Assembly (NCBI GenBank): GCA_951812925.1
Contig: OX638368.1
Location: forward strand, 155,110,492-155,174,491
From: Calliopum simillimum
Lineage: Eukaryota; Arthropoda; Insecta; Diptera; Lauxaniidae
Length of the DNA stretch: 64,000 bases
Direction: 5' to 3'
The translations under genes and the position numbers were made by a program. Every line of letters begins with the position of its first letter. Position 1 is the stretch's first letter. Of the stretch, positions 10,411 to 22,270 are shown one piece after another. The notes beneath the pieces are model-generated. The model worked only from the letters and a program-made list of their open reading frames with translations. It did no database searches and was not told the DNA's origin.

Positions 10411-12959
10411 AAAAAAATTTTTACAACGGATACGAGCTTTTCGGGTCATAATAACTATAGAAATATTACTTTTAATTTTATATTAAAAATTATTTTTGGC
10501 GCAGCAGAAAATGGGTTAAACGATTATACCAGAATATCCGAAGTTCCCCTACGTGAACACTAGGGTCGCCTATAGCAGTCTCATGGTCGATGGAGATAGA
10601 GCCATTAAGTAAGTATGCAGAAAGCTGCGTTGGTGTTTATAGACTTAAGAACCGTTTACTGGAATATCAAAACTGATTCCATTCACGAGAAATTGCATTT
10701 ACACAAATTCTTTCTGCTACCCAAGTGGCTCGAAATTCATCAAAGTGATCGAATGTTTTTGGCACCCCTATCCTAGATAATGCGGCACATGACAGATGAC
10801 ATTAAATTTAAAACTGTCACAGAAAACAGTGCCAAAACTTCATAATATGCTGACTATAGGTGCACTTTATAAAGCAACTTATTTTGGTTTTGCTATAAAT
10901 TGTTCGCACTTTTTTGACGTCGAAATTTTCACTTTAATCTAATCGAGTGTGGTGATTGCTCATTAAAAGGTTTTTGTTTATCCACAAATTTCCCAGCATG
11001 TATAGGTAAGTACCTATGTTTGCATGTATGTATGTATGAATGTATATTTGCACTCATGAAAAATATTTAATTAGCATAAACAATATCGATGACGACAACT
11101 ATAATGACGCCAACTAAATTAGGTTACGCGCTGCGGTTTTCGCCAATTCATTTATAAAATGGCCAATTCTATGGTGTTGACAATTTCCAGCTGTTTTTAA
11201 ATGGCAGCATCTGGCTTTTCAACTATATATCTGCATTTTAGAATAAACCAATTACGCAGCGGGAAAAATGTTATGAATTTTTTAAAAAATTTATTTTTAA
11301 ATGCAACGGAAAAACGTAACACTTTCAATGGAAACATTCCCATTATCTCTGCGCGCTGATCACTTTTAATTAAATTGATTGAGACGAAAACTTAGCCTTC
11401 TATTTCTATTAGACTTTGGGTACTCATGTTATTTGCAGATATAAGCGATTTAATTATTTTGAAACAATAATAAAAACAGCAGAAAAAAAGCAACAAAAAA
11501 AAAAAACCCGTTGTTGTGCGTACCATTTTACTCTCATAACACATACCAGTAAACATTTTTTGTTGCGGTTGAGCCCTACATGTATATATGTAGATAGTTT
11601 CATTTCCCGCGAGCTTACATTCTGATGTCGGGAAAAGCGCACGGGTTGTGGAGGAGTAATTCAGAACAATTGTCAGTAACCCTTTAATATTCATGAATAA
11701 AATTCAAATAACACTAGTTAAAGCCAAAATCAACTTTGGATGCCATTATTCATTTTAGACATATGTAAAATCGGATGCTGATTCCGAAAATTAAATTTTT
11801 TTTTTTTTTTTTTCAAGTGATATCCGTCATTTTCGATTTTTGGTCCAATAAAAAAAAAGATAGTTCCATTTAATTGCAAATACCACTTAATTACAAGAAC
11901 CAATATTTATGTTTAAACATACTAAATAACTGTTTACCAATGAATATTTCAGGACTTTTATACGAAATACCAGGATTTACGATTTCGAACTACATTGTCT
12001 TGTGATATAGCGTCAAAGTTGGCAAAAATTTATTTTTTTTTTTAACTTTTGTGTAAGGATATTTCAAAATCCAGACATTCAGATTCAAAATTGAAAAGTA
12101 CATTAGGAATGACTTTTTTGATATCTACTTGTTGTTAGATTTTCACAAATATATGTGCAACTTTCTGCATGATCAGTTTTTGGATTTACTTATGTGGATA
12201 CTTTTTTTAAATATTTTAAACCATTTGAGTCCACTGTTCGGGGCCATAAAAGGAGAAAGGAAGCAGCTACGATTTTAAGAAAAACGACGTTTTGCCATAC
12301 TCGACTAACTTAACACAACTTTATTAACATAATTCTCCTACAATTTTATAAAACTTTAATTTGCTGGGGGACACACACTGGTCGGAAAATCAAAAAAGCT
12401 GGTCAGAATTTAAAAATGAAGTTGTTGTTTTTGCATTTTCAACGGTTGCAAATGGTAGATTATGATCCTCTTTGTTTGTTTCAGAGCTCAGAAAGACCTC
12501 TTTCCCTAAAAACTGTCCTCATTTGAGTTGGAAGTTCACCTACGAAGATATTTTTTTTTTTTATATATATATATATAAAGCGTCTCAGTAAACAAGTGGA
12601 GAAATAACTTCGGTTAATTTTTTTGCAATTCTACAAAATGGATTCTCTCAGTGAAAGTTTATTTAATATGTTTCTCAAATCCAATGCGCATTATCTCGTT
12701 CACAGTAATTAGAAATGGGCAACTATTTCGTGGAAATATATGCACAAAAAAAAATGTTAATGTTGTTTTTATTGTGATAAATTTTCCAGCATTCACGGCT
12801 ATCCATCTAGTTTCCACATGCATTGTATTAAAAAAACATTTTTCTACAATTCTCTAAAAAAATTGGCTGCCTCGATGTGCCCGGAAAATGGTTATTAGGA
12901 CTTTTGTAGAGTATTTCATATTCATAATAAATGATCCCAGAAACCAAACTTTTGTAGAA
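10411..12959. other. Non-coding spacer
   Basis: No gene or element was recognised. It contains T- and A-runs (11798-11814, 11496-11506) and a short (TA)n at about 12560-12577. Confidence 0.5.
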
Positions 12960-12984
12960 AAATATGCTGTTTCGCATGTTTTGT

Positions 12985-13475
12985 CTGCCATTTTGGAGAC
13001 GTTATTTTGTTTTACAAAAATTAAATTCATACTCTTAATCTGCGACTTCAAAAACTCCTCTATTCTGACTTCTTGTTGATTTATGTAGTTTTGCATTAAG
13101 CTGGACATCATTGTGGATCCACCATTTTGTATTTCGAAAAATGCATTTCAGATTCGTCATAAGCAACATAAGAAATACTCATGTACCGCTTTTGGTGGTA
13201 ATAGATGCAGTTTAACAGTATTTGTGCCACCATTTTGGGTCCGCTATTTTGTTTTTTTGAAAATAGATTTCAGATTCGTAATCACCATCATCAAAAACGT
13301 CGAATGACCGACTTTCGTGAGAAAAGATCCAGTAAAGCATTATTTGTCCACCATTTTGAGTCCGCCATTTTGTTTTTTGAAAAACGGATTTTGGATTCGT
13401 AATCAGCATCATCAAAAACCCCTTATCACCGACTTTTAGAATTTTTGCCAGCTTTTTCGATTTTCCGACCACTGA
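12985..13475. repeat. Tandem satellite, about four units of ~118 bp
   Basis: Each unit has CCATTTTG.GTCCGC.ATTTTGTTTT, then GATTTCAGATTCGTAATCA.CATCATCAAAAAC-type words and a GACTTTCGTG or GACTTTTAG word. Units begin near 12988, 13113, 13226 and 13344. The first is the most diverged. The short open frames across the array are by-products of the repeat. Confidence 0.75.
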
Positions 13476-14113
13476 GAGACGCCGTTAACAGGTTCGATCA
13501 GCTCATTGCACAGCCCTAATGTATACGTATACTTATTTATGTTTTGCATCATTATTTAATTTTTAAGATTTGAAATTTGTAACTTTGCTTTTCAGTACAG
13601 TAACCATCCTTATCAAATGCTTTTGAAACTCTTGAGCCAACACCTTATGAGTGTGTAGTATGTGCAGTAAAATGCAGTGGTAAAAAACCTCTATATAGTA
13701 ATTATGCGTCGTAGTAGCACGAATATGATATACGAATGTACATTCACACATTACTTTATACATATTATATGTATATACATATACATTAGAGCGGATTAAT
13801 TTGTTCAAAACTAAATTTTTTAAAAAGGTATCATTCAGTTTCGGATTCTACGTTAAATTCTAAGTTAAAAACTCTTCGGGATCATATCGTCGGGTTCAAC
13901 ATTTTTCATGTTTTGAGAAAAAAGCGTTCAAGTTATTTGAAATTCGTTGTTTGTATGGGATTTTTGCTTTTTATTTTTTATATAAGTAAAATTGTATGGG
14001 GACAACAATTCAAAAAACCGACTAAACAGGGCTATTGCACCATTTTATTTTCATGTTTCTTTTAAGTCAAAACATGAAAAAATGTAGGTGTCTAGTTGTA
14101 GTTTTAAACTGTC
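13476..14113. other. Non-coding spacer
   Basis: Nothing recognised. Confidence 0.5.
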
Positions 14114-14343
14114 AATATATCTGCGGCTCGAGCTGCCAAAAATCGTTTGAAGTTTTGAGTGTTTTCTTCTATTGCGAGATTGGCTTTGAAAATTTAGATC
14201 TTCCGAACGATTTGTTTTATTGCTATGACCCTGACGCCGTTGGAAAGATTTTAATTTTCAAAGCCAATAGAAATCGCAATAGAAATCAACACTCAAAACT
14301 TCAAACGATTTTTGGGTGCCTAAAAATTTACCGCAGGTATATG
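14114..14343. repeat. 230-bp hairpin (small foldback)
   Basis: The left arm holds CCAAAAATCGTTTGAAGTTT, then GAGTGTT and a TTCTATTGCGA..TTGGCTTTGAAAA word. The right arm is its reverse complement, ending CCGCAGGTATATGG. The loop is about 35 bp, around 14215-14235. The apparent open frame through it results from the palindrome and has no recognisable protein features. Confidence 0.8.
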
Positions 14344-16200
14344 GTCAAAAAATAAATTGATCCCCCCTAATATATGTGCATACATATGTATGTGCATGTT
14401 GATATGTGCACATTTATATGTTTTCGTAAGTATCACGCTACTTTTATGAGCGCATTTAAGTGCGTTCAAATGACCCATTTGCGGAACGTGACATTTTCTT
14501 AACCAACGTCATCATCATCATTTTCTGCTAACAACGTCGGGCGCTCTTTCGCCCGTTTTAACACCACCCACTCTTGTACGAGTAAGTAGCGTAGCTCTCA
14601 ACACTATTAGGACTATTTAAAGATTTAGAAGGCGTCAACGTAATGAATGTAACGCTAATCAGTTCGCTTTTTAAACATGACACAAAGGAAGTAAAGGAAG
14701 TTAACACAAAAGTGTTGCAACTAATCTTAGAAAATGAGCAGATGGAGAATATCCTACGTACTTTGGTACTCTCATGTAAATCATATGTCACATGATACGT
14801 GCTTTTGTTGTATATTTTGTTTCCGGACAATGTCTTGAGTGCTTGCATAAATTTCTTATAAAATTAAGCTAATAATTTTTATGCTGAAAAGTTTTTGGAG
14901 AATACACGTTATAATTTTCTAAATAATTTATTTAATATTGTTTTTTTTTTTTAAGTAAAGCATCAGAAGAAATCTTGCTCAAATGCCCATGAAAAAACGC
15001 TCATAATTATGTAGGTTTCATATATGGGCATTTTCAAGGTGTCGAACGTGACCGTCGAACACATTTAAAGTTAAAAAAGGTCTAAGTAAAACTGATTTTT
15101 ATTTTGACAATAGGCTTAACTTAAAGCTCTTAATTAGCCACATAATTAGTGCAAAGGTTCATTTTGGGCATTTTTTCGCGTTCAAGTCAAAAAACCAAGT
15201 CGTTCGCACGGGACAAAAACCGAAGTGACATTTCAAATGCGGATTCAAGGAAACCTGAAGCAATATTTTAATGTGACTAATTTTAGAGTTTTTTGCATTG
15301 ATGTCTCTTAAAAATCGTTTTGATTTTACCCATAAATATTTAAAACTTTTTTTTTTAATTTTAGTCACGTTCGCACGGGACTTGTCGCAGGGGACATTTT
15401 TTTCCACTGTACAAATTTTAAATTGAAAATCTTACAAATAATCAGGATTTCCCGCTATACGTTGCTTCACTTTATCGTATGAAGTTGAAAGTTTTCACAG
15501 ATACGACGAAGTGATTTTTGTGGTGGTGTGGTACCACCATTTTTCCCTGGCAACATTATTTGTCTTGGTGCTTTCTATAAACGTACCAAAACTCATCCAT
15601 AATCATTAAAAAGTTTCATTTAATTTTGTGTCTCATTGTTTACTTTTCTGTGGAAATACCCATATTTTAGTACATATGTATATGTGTAGTTATCGTATAA
15701 ACAAATAATTAAATACAATATGTTTGCGCTTATCGGCACTTCAATATGTTTAAGTAAGCGCAGCCGTTAGTGTTGCCCTAGATGTTTGTGTTTGTATGTA
15801 TGTGCTTGGCAGGATATTCTAGTTCGCTTGTGTATTGGTGTTGGCTTCCTGCTTAAGACATTTATTGCTCAATTTAGGCATTGTCGCGTCTATTGTTTTC
15901 GACTTCTTCATCAACAACTTATCCTTCAACCCTTACAAAATGAAGGAGTATGCGTACGCATGTATTTACGTGTGTACGTGTGTGCTAATGTAGCATAGCA
16001 TTTGCCCTTAAAAAACTTAAATTCGTTTATTGTTGTTCTTTAACCCCTTCGAGCAATTTAGTGAAGCTGTTAATAGCGTTTCTTTTGTATGCGCACGAGA
16101 AAATGTACAAGTGTGTGACTGTGTGTTGTGTGTGTGTAATTAAGTGTTTTGTTAAATTTACGCTTATGGAGGTTTCAATATTTTAATTTTTCATTGTAAT
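14344..16200. other. Non-coding spacer
   Basis: No gene was recognised. The word TTCGCACGGGAC recurs at about 15206 and 15372. A short GT-rich stretch lies at 16110-16138. Confidence 0.5.
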
Positions 16201-17080
16201 TACCCAAGAGGAAAAATTTCTAGCGCTTCTGATCCAAGCACTTCAAAAGTGCTTGTCCCCATACAAATTTAGAAGCACTATCACAATGATTTTTTATAAG
16301 GCTGCAGGAAGAACAACGTGAGTTCGAACCCAGCCCGGGAGATTTTTTACTTTTTTTTTGCTTTATTTTTTTTTTTAATTAAATATTTTTTATTCAACAT
16401 CTTTTATTTCACTTTTCTGTTTTCCTTTCTCTTATTAATTTACTTTTGTTTAACCGAATTGAAATTGATTACACAATGATTCCATATAAAGCTGCAGTAA
16501 GAACAACGTGAGTTCGAACCCAGCCCGGATGATTTTTTTTTCCGTTTTTTTATTTGTTTTTGCTTTATTTTTTTTTTTTTTTATTAAAATATTTTTTATT
16601 CAACCTTTTTTATTTCACTTTTCTATTTTAATTTCTCATTTTTATTTACTTTTGCTTACTTGAATTGAAACTGATTGCACAATGATTCTATGTAATGCTG
16701 CAGGACAACATTTGCTTAATATACAAATTTAATACCTCTTCATATCATCGGGCGTTGGTGGAGCGGTTTAAAAGGTTGGTAAATGAAAGAAAAAATATCT
16801 AGCACGCGGAGGGTCGTGGATTCAAATCCTGGCGCGGTCAGTTTTTTTTTTTTCTTTTTTTTTCTTTTTTTTTAATTTTATTGAAAAAACGCTTACCGCA
16901 GCATTACAAATAAGCGCTTTAAAACTCTTTTTGGTAAGGCTGCGGTAAGTTTTTGCTCGCTTACATCCTATGACATGCAATGTTAAAAAGAAAGTATTGT
17001 TCCTACGGAGCGGAAGCGCTTATTGGTGAAAAGGATGCACTTCAGAAGGGTTTTAGAAGCACTTCTTTTCCCCTTGGGTA
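16201..17080. mobile_element. TACCCAA-ended element with tRNA-like segments
   Basis: The ends are TACCCAAGAGGAAAA (left) and the complement of TACCCAAGGGGAAAAG (right). AGCGCTTCT/AGTGCTTCT words follow inside. The interior has a direct repeat starting CACAATGATT at about 16282, 16472 and 16678 (period 190-206 bp). The first two units hold a B-box-like GAGTTCGAACCCAGCCCGG. A fuller tRNA-like sequence follows at 16750-16841. There is no transposase. The end type matches 2298-3065. Confidence 0.65.
16750..16841 (+). repeat. tRNA-like (Leu/Ser-like) sequence with T-run terminator
   Basis: It has an A-box-like TGGTGGAGCGGTTTAAAAGG, then GCGGAGGGTCG and a B-box-like GGATTCAAATCC. The order and spacing resemble a class II (Leu/Ser) tRNA. 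A run of ten T follows at 16842-16851, a possible RNA polymerase III stop. The acceptor ends do not pair, so it is a SINE head or pseudo-tRNA. Confidence 0.55.
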
Positions 17081-18074
17081 AGTTATCATATTTACAGTGT
17101 ACACGTGTGTTGAATATATGTAAAGGTACATAGAAAAATGCTCGATTTAAGGTGAAATACGACTCAAAGTTAGCTTTACCTTGATACTCGTATGAGGACA
17201 GTCATCAAACCTATTCGGTTAAAAATTTCTAAGGTATTAATAATTTATTTCAGCTTTCTTTTTGAATCATAAACAGGGTTCAAACAATGCTTTTATAGGT
17301 CATTCTATAAAAAATCCGTAATTTTGTGAATTAAGAAAAGGCAAATATGGCTTTTAAGTGGTATAGTTTGTTACTTTTTGACATTTTTTAGATATGGTGT
17401 TGGTAACTTCTATCATTTTTACAAGCATCCTCCATTGAAGGTACAAGAAAACACAACTAGTTTTTAATTTCCTTCCTTGGGGTTAAGCCTATCTCTATTC
17501 CGAGTATCATAAAATCGATGCAGGAGCTTAGCAATGATAGTGTATTTTTCACTTGTGTTCGTGGCAACGCTCATTTAAAAACGTAATGGTCATTTATTAT
17601 TCCTTAGTGTTAAGCTCACCTTCATGCCAAATTTCATAAAAATCGATGCAGTGGCATATCCTTCAAAAACCAGAATTTTCGAAATCTTAACGGTTTTTCA
17701 TAGATATCTTTTAGGCCATGAGTACCCTGAAAAAAAATGTTATTACGGTACATAGAAAAATAAATTACCTTTTAAACGGTATTTTAATTTTGTTTCTACA
17801 ACTTCCTGTTGAAGAGTTATAGCATTTCGTATCATAACTGTTCACAACTTTTAAATTGGGTGATCTCCTAAACTACAAGTCGTACGAAAACTTTTTTTAC
17901 GTACTTTTGTAGGATATTTCCTGTGCTACAAAATTGAAGACTTTAAGAATTTTTAAGTGTGTTACTTAATGACATTTATATATTGAAAGTTAATTTTTAA
18001 TTGAACTTTTAGTCATTCGCAAAGATCGATTTACATAAAAATCTATCAATGCATTTTCTAACACATAATTATGA
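17081..18074. other. Non-coding spacer with dispersed-repeat look
   Basis: No coding region. The words AAATTTCATAAAAATCGATGCAG and ATCATAAAATCGATGCAGG-like text occur twice (17505-17525 and 17630-17652, quoted here in part only). They suggest an old duplicated repeat. Confidence 0.4.
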
Positions 18075-19076
18075 CAAAGTTTTGTGCGCATAAAAAGTTC
18101 TTTAGGCTCTTAGGTCGCAAATATCAGTTTTTTTGCAAATATTTCGCGTATGCTAACTTTTACAGAAAAATTTTGGTCTTCAATTAGCTATACTATATAT
18201 TAATAAATAACACAAGCAACAATTACACTGTTCGACAATTTCGAACTTTTTGTGAAACACATGAGAAAATCCAAAAAAAAATCTTAAAGTAGACGTTAAA
18301 AAAAATACCCGTGTCTCGTGGTTTTTCTCCAGCACACCACATTTTTTTTTATTCGATTTTTGAAGTTTTTTTATCCACTGTATATGAAAAAACAAAAATA
18401 CCGCATTCTTGCGTTAAATCGATGAATTTAACTTTACGATCCTTACATCTGAGGTGTATCATGTGTTGAGCAAACTTATGCAGGATATTGCGGGGAATAT
18501 TTTTGTTTAAAATTTTAGCCCCGTACAACCCCCACATGTGGGTCACTTTTGCCCTTTTCTTAAAAAGCTACAAAAATGAAACCTAAAACAGGGGAATATT
18601 GAGCCAGTATATACTACAGAAAAGGGCAAAAATTACCCACATGTGGGGGTTGTAAAGGGCTAAAATTTTAAACAAAAATATTCCCCGCAATATCCTGCAT
18701 AAGTTTGCTGAACACATGATACACCTCAGATGTAAGGATCGTAAAGTTAAATTCATCGATTTAACGCAAGAATGCGGTATTTTTGTTTTTTTTTTTTTTT
18801 CATATACAGTGGATAAAAAAGCTTCAGAATTTGATTTCAAAAAAAATGTGACGTGCTGGAGAAAAACCACGAGGCACGGGTATTTTTTTTTAACGTCACA
18901 AAAAATTCGAAATTGTCGAACAGTGTAATTGTTGTTTGTGTTATTTATTGATATATGGTATAGCTAATTGAAGACCAAAATTTTTTTGTAAAAGTTAGCA
19001 TACACGAAATATTTGCAAAAAAACTGATATTAACGACCTTAGAGCCTAAAGAACTTTTTATGCGCACAAAACTTTG
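18075..19076. repeat. FB-A foldback element (about 1 kb hairpin)
   Basis: Arms at 18075-18560 and 18618-19076 are reverse complements with good identity around a 57-bp loop. Outer words are GTTTTGTGCGCATAAAAAG. Middle words are ACCACGAG/CTCGTGG near CTGGAGAAAAA. Inner words are CAATATCCTGCATAAG and CCCACATGTGGG, the last self-palindromic. Related single arms are at 6104-6260 and 34981-35370. The arms of 30632-32800 share its outer part. The DNA to about 19200 continues the relationship. It has no coding capacity. Confidence 0.85.
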
Positions 19077-19202
19077 CAATGGACTTTTCACACTTTATTT
19101 ATCATACAAAAGTAAAGACAATTCCAGTGAAAAAAATTCATTTGGAATTATTTCGCACAGCAGCTCTTTTTTCGTCTAATTTTCCTAGGCTAAAGTACTT
19201 TA

Positions 19203-19572
19203 AATTAAAAGTCAATTCATAATCTTTAAAATAGTGACTCAAGAAGACATTTAGTTGCTAAATCAGAGTTTTTGGCTGTTGAACGCCCGTGGTACCAAAA
19301 ACTCTTTTTTTTTACTCAAGAGGAAGGCATCTTACGAAAAAATTGTGTAAGGCATTAAATGCTTAGAATCGTTCAAAAAATAAAAAAAAAATTCACACGT
19401 ATTGCTTGGACGATTCTAAGAATTTTATGCACACTTTTTTCGTAAGATGCCTTCCTCTTGAGTAAAAAAAAAAAGAGTTTTGGCTGTGGTAGCCAAAAAC
19501 TCTGATTTAGCAACTAAATGTCTTCCTGAGTCACTATTTTAAAGATTATGAATTGACTTTTAGTTTAAAGTG
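19203..19572. repeat. FB-B foldback, next to FB-A
   Basis: Arms begin AAAAGTCAATTCATAATC and end with its complement. Inside are GTTGCTAAATCAGAG, then ACTCAAGAGGAAGGCATCTT, and the FB-B core with GCTTAGAATCGTTC. The complement follows after a short loop near 19390. It starts where the FB-A-related DNA ends, so one may have inserted beside or into the other. Confidence 0.8.
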
Positions 19573-21121
19573 CCTTAAAATAAATTAAAGGGGAGTTTTT
19601 TAAAAGTATTGTTAAATTTAAAAAAATTTTGGTGAAGAAATTTAATTTTTTTTTTTTCAAATATATTTTTCAATGATATATTTTTGTAGAAAGAACACTT
19701 AAAAATTAATAGAATAAGTTACTTACAGTTATAATTTTACTATGAATTTTTGAGAAAACATTTTTTCTTTGAAAATCACAAAAATCGCCAACTTCAACAC
19801 CCTTTTTAACAACAACTGGTACTAGAACCAAATTCTGCGGAATTATTAATCTTGCACACCGGAACTTCTATATTGCCAAATTTGAGCTTAATCTGAAAAT
19901 AAACTTACTTAATTTTTCACAATCATCTCTTATTTGCCAAAGACTGAATACAACAAAACTTCAATACTTATGCTTCATTCAGTGATATTCCAACAAAACT
20001 TAGAATTTTCGCAGAAAACCATACATAACACAATCAACATTTCCCAAGTTCTTTTAATTAAGTTCTTTGACATATGCCAGATGATACTTTCGTAAAACTT
20101 GCTAACTTTTGGCACATTACTTGCACATATGACTTTAGCTCACAATAGTTTGGCATTAACTTTCTGACTTAATAGAACAAAGAATTAATTTTTTAATCTT
20201 TTACAATAATCCATATGCCTGTCTAACTTTGTAGTCCGTTAAATAAATTAATGGCCAACGTTTCTTATGCTTCAATTTCCTTAATCAAAATATGTCTGAA
20301 AAATTTTGTTTTGTTAATATAGGGTGGCACATAACTTATTTTGCTTCACATTCTCTTATTATGCATAGTAGGAACAAGAGAACATTTTCGTTAAAGTGGG
20401 CATGACACTGGAAAAATACGCTGTCATGGCTATGCTATTGAACTTATCATTGTAAAATTCAGTGGGGAGATTTACTGAACCCCAAAGACGGAATATTCTA
20501 TTTTGTTACGGCCAAGCCACTGCACGAAGGTAGGCTGAGTACTAAGGAAAGATATTAAAAACTTTTTGTTTTTGATTGGTGTTACCACGCCCTTAATGTT
20601 AAAATGCTTTGTCATAGTTAGTAAAACGCCGAACAGTGGCAGATCGTGGCCATAAATAGGTGAGATTTGAAAGTGTTATGGATTTTAAAAATTTTTTCGG
20701 CAATCGTCAGATAACTCTTAAAGGAGAAAATGAAAACTGATTTTCAAGAACTATCACGGCAGCTAGTACCATGACAAATCAAAGGGCACCAAGTTCAAAC
20801 AGGGTACCATGAATATACCCTGGTTGTATGACATTAAAACAGAAAAGCAATGAAAGTTCTCATATTATATATATTGTATTTTTTATCACCGACTCCGGTT
20901 CCAGCTTCGGTTCCGATTCTGACTCCGATAAATCAAAAACCACCTCCGTAACATCCCTACCGTAAAAGTGTTCGCTAGACAAAGAAATTCTTTTGTTTTT
21001 TTGTCACATTGACATTTCAAAAAGCCTTGCACCTTCTATTTTTGTCGTTTTTTGGGCAATTCAAGGATGTCATGCATTGGTATTTCAAAAATTTGGTCAC
21101 TCTGTTCTGAACTCATACATG
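19573..21121. other. Non-coding spacer
   Basis: No gene was recognised. A short CTCCGGTTCC-type hexamer tract lies at 20891-20930. At 20590 an ACCACGCCC word recalls the GCCACGCC repeats elsewhere, but it is isolated. Confidence 0.5.
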
Positions 21122-21514
21122 TATGATAATTTTATATTGAACTAATTAAACAGTCATTTTTGCAATTTTTCAACAACAGACGAAGCAAGTGTTAACATGG
21201 AAATTGATTACATATGTTTCGGCTACTTCCACATACGTATTTATATATTTTTCATATATAAACATGTATATAGCCTCATCAGATCAGTTTTAGTTAAATC
21301 TTGCCAGAAACTGTACTCGAACCCGTGACTCCGGTTTTCTAATGAAAGAGAACGCGGTGCTTAAGCGATTGTGCTATAGGTCACGAGTAAACTCTCTGAG
21401 CAGGATCGCCATTATGCATAAATCATAAGGCTCACTAGCGCCGTCTGTTGTGAAAAATTGCCAAATTGTTAGTTGGTAACACACTCTGGTTTTGAGACAT
21501 GCTACGCTAGCTAC
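21122..21514 (-). mobile_element. Truncated, opposite-orientation copy of the 22-kb element
   Basis: It reads as part of one inverted arm (TATGATAATTTTATATTG up to ATATGTTTCGG), then the reverse complement of the core of 21612-22270, including the tRNA-like sequence. It stops at GCTACGCTAGCTAC. The outer part of one arm and all of the other are missing. Confidence 0.8.
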
Positions 21515-21611
21515 AATTAAAACCTACAAGGGCGGATTTGTTTTCCACATACAATGCAGGCTCTCGAAATTACGAGAATTTTAAGGATAGATAGGTAGGT
21601 TCCCTAGATAA

Positions 21612-22270
21612 ATTATGAAGTTAGTTTATTGACTGTTTTTTATTGCTTGTATAGTACTAATGAAAGTACCAACGCGCTTTTTCTAAATTGAAGTATGATA
21701 ATTTTATATTGAACTAATTAAACAGTCATTTTTGCAATTTTTCAACAACAGACGAAAGCAAGTGTTAACATGGAAATTGATTACATATGTTTCGGTAGCT
21801 AGCGTAGCATGTCTCAAAACCAGAGTGTGTTACCAACTAACAATTTGGCAATTTTTCACAACAGACGGCGCTAGTGAGCCTTATGATTTATGCATAATGG
21901 CGATCCTGCTCAGAGAGTTTACTCGTGACCTATAGCACAATCGCTTAAGCACCGCGTTCTCTTTCATTAGAAAACCGGAGTCACGGGTTCGAGTACGGTT
22001 TCTGGCAAGATTTAATTAAAACTGATCTGATGAGGCTAAATACATGTTTATATATGAAAAATATATAAATATGTATGTGGAAGTAGCCGAAACATATGTA
22101 ATCAATTTCCATGTTAACACTTGCTTTCGTCTGTTGTTGAAAAATTGCAAAAATGACTGTTTAATTAGTTCAATATAAAATTATCATACTTCAATTTAGA
22201 AAAAGCGCGTTGGTACTTTCATTAGTACTATACAAGCAATAAAAAACAGTCAATAAACTAACTGCATAAT
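21612..22270 (+). mobile_element. Element with 184-bp inverted ends and tRNA-like core
   Basis: The left arm 21612-21795 and right arm 22087-22270 are nearly perfect inverted repeats, starting ATTATG.AGTTAGTTTATT. The 291-bp core contains a tRNA-like sequence and an ACAGACGGCGCTAGTG word. A truncated copy with the core reversed lies just upstream (21122-21514), and a solo arm is at 4300-4487. No transposase frame is present. It is a foldback-like or long-TIR non-autonomous element. Confidence 0.85.
21920..22005 (+). repeat. tRNA-like sequence inside the long-TIR element
   Basis: The A-box-like TATAGCACAATCGCTTAAGC and B-box-like ACGGGTTCGAGTAC have tRNA spacing. Arms pair only partly. The same sequence lies reversed at about 21305-21395 in the neighbouring copy. 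Confidence 0.55.

Noticed and set aside
10530..10860. Possible coding remnant of a retrotransposon
   Set aside because: All frames have several stops, and no motif could be named with confidence.
14035..14355. 106-codon frame
   Set aside because: It runs through both arms of a 230-bp palindrome and does not start with ATG. Better explained by the hairpin.
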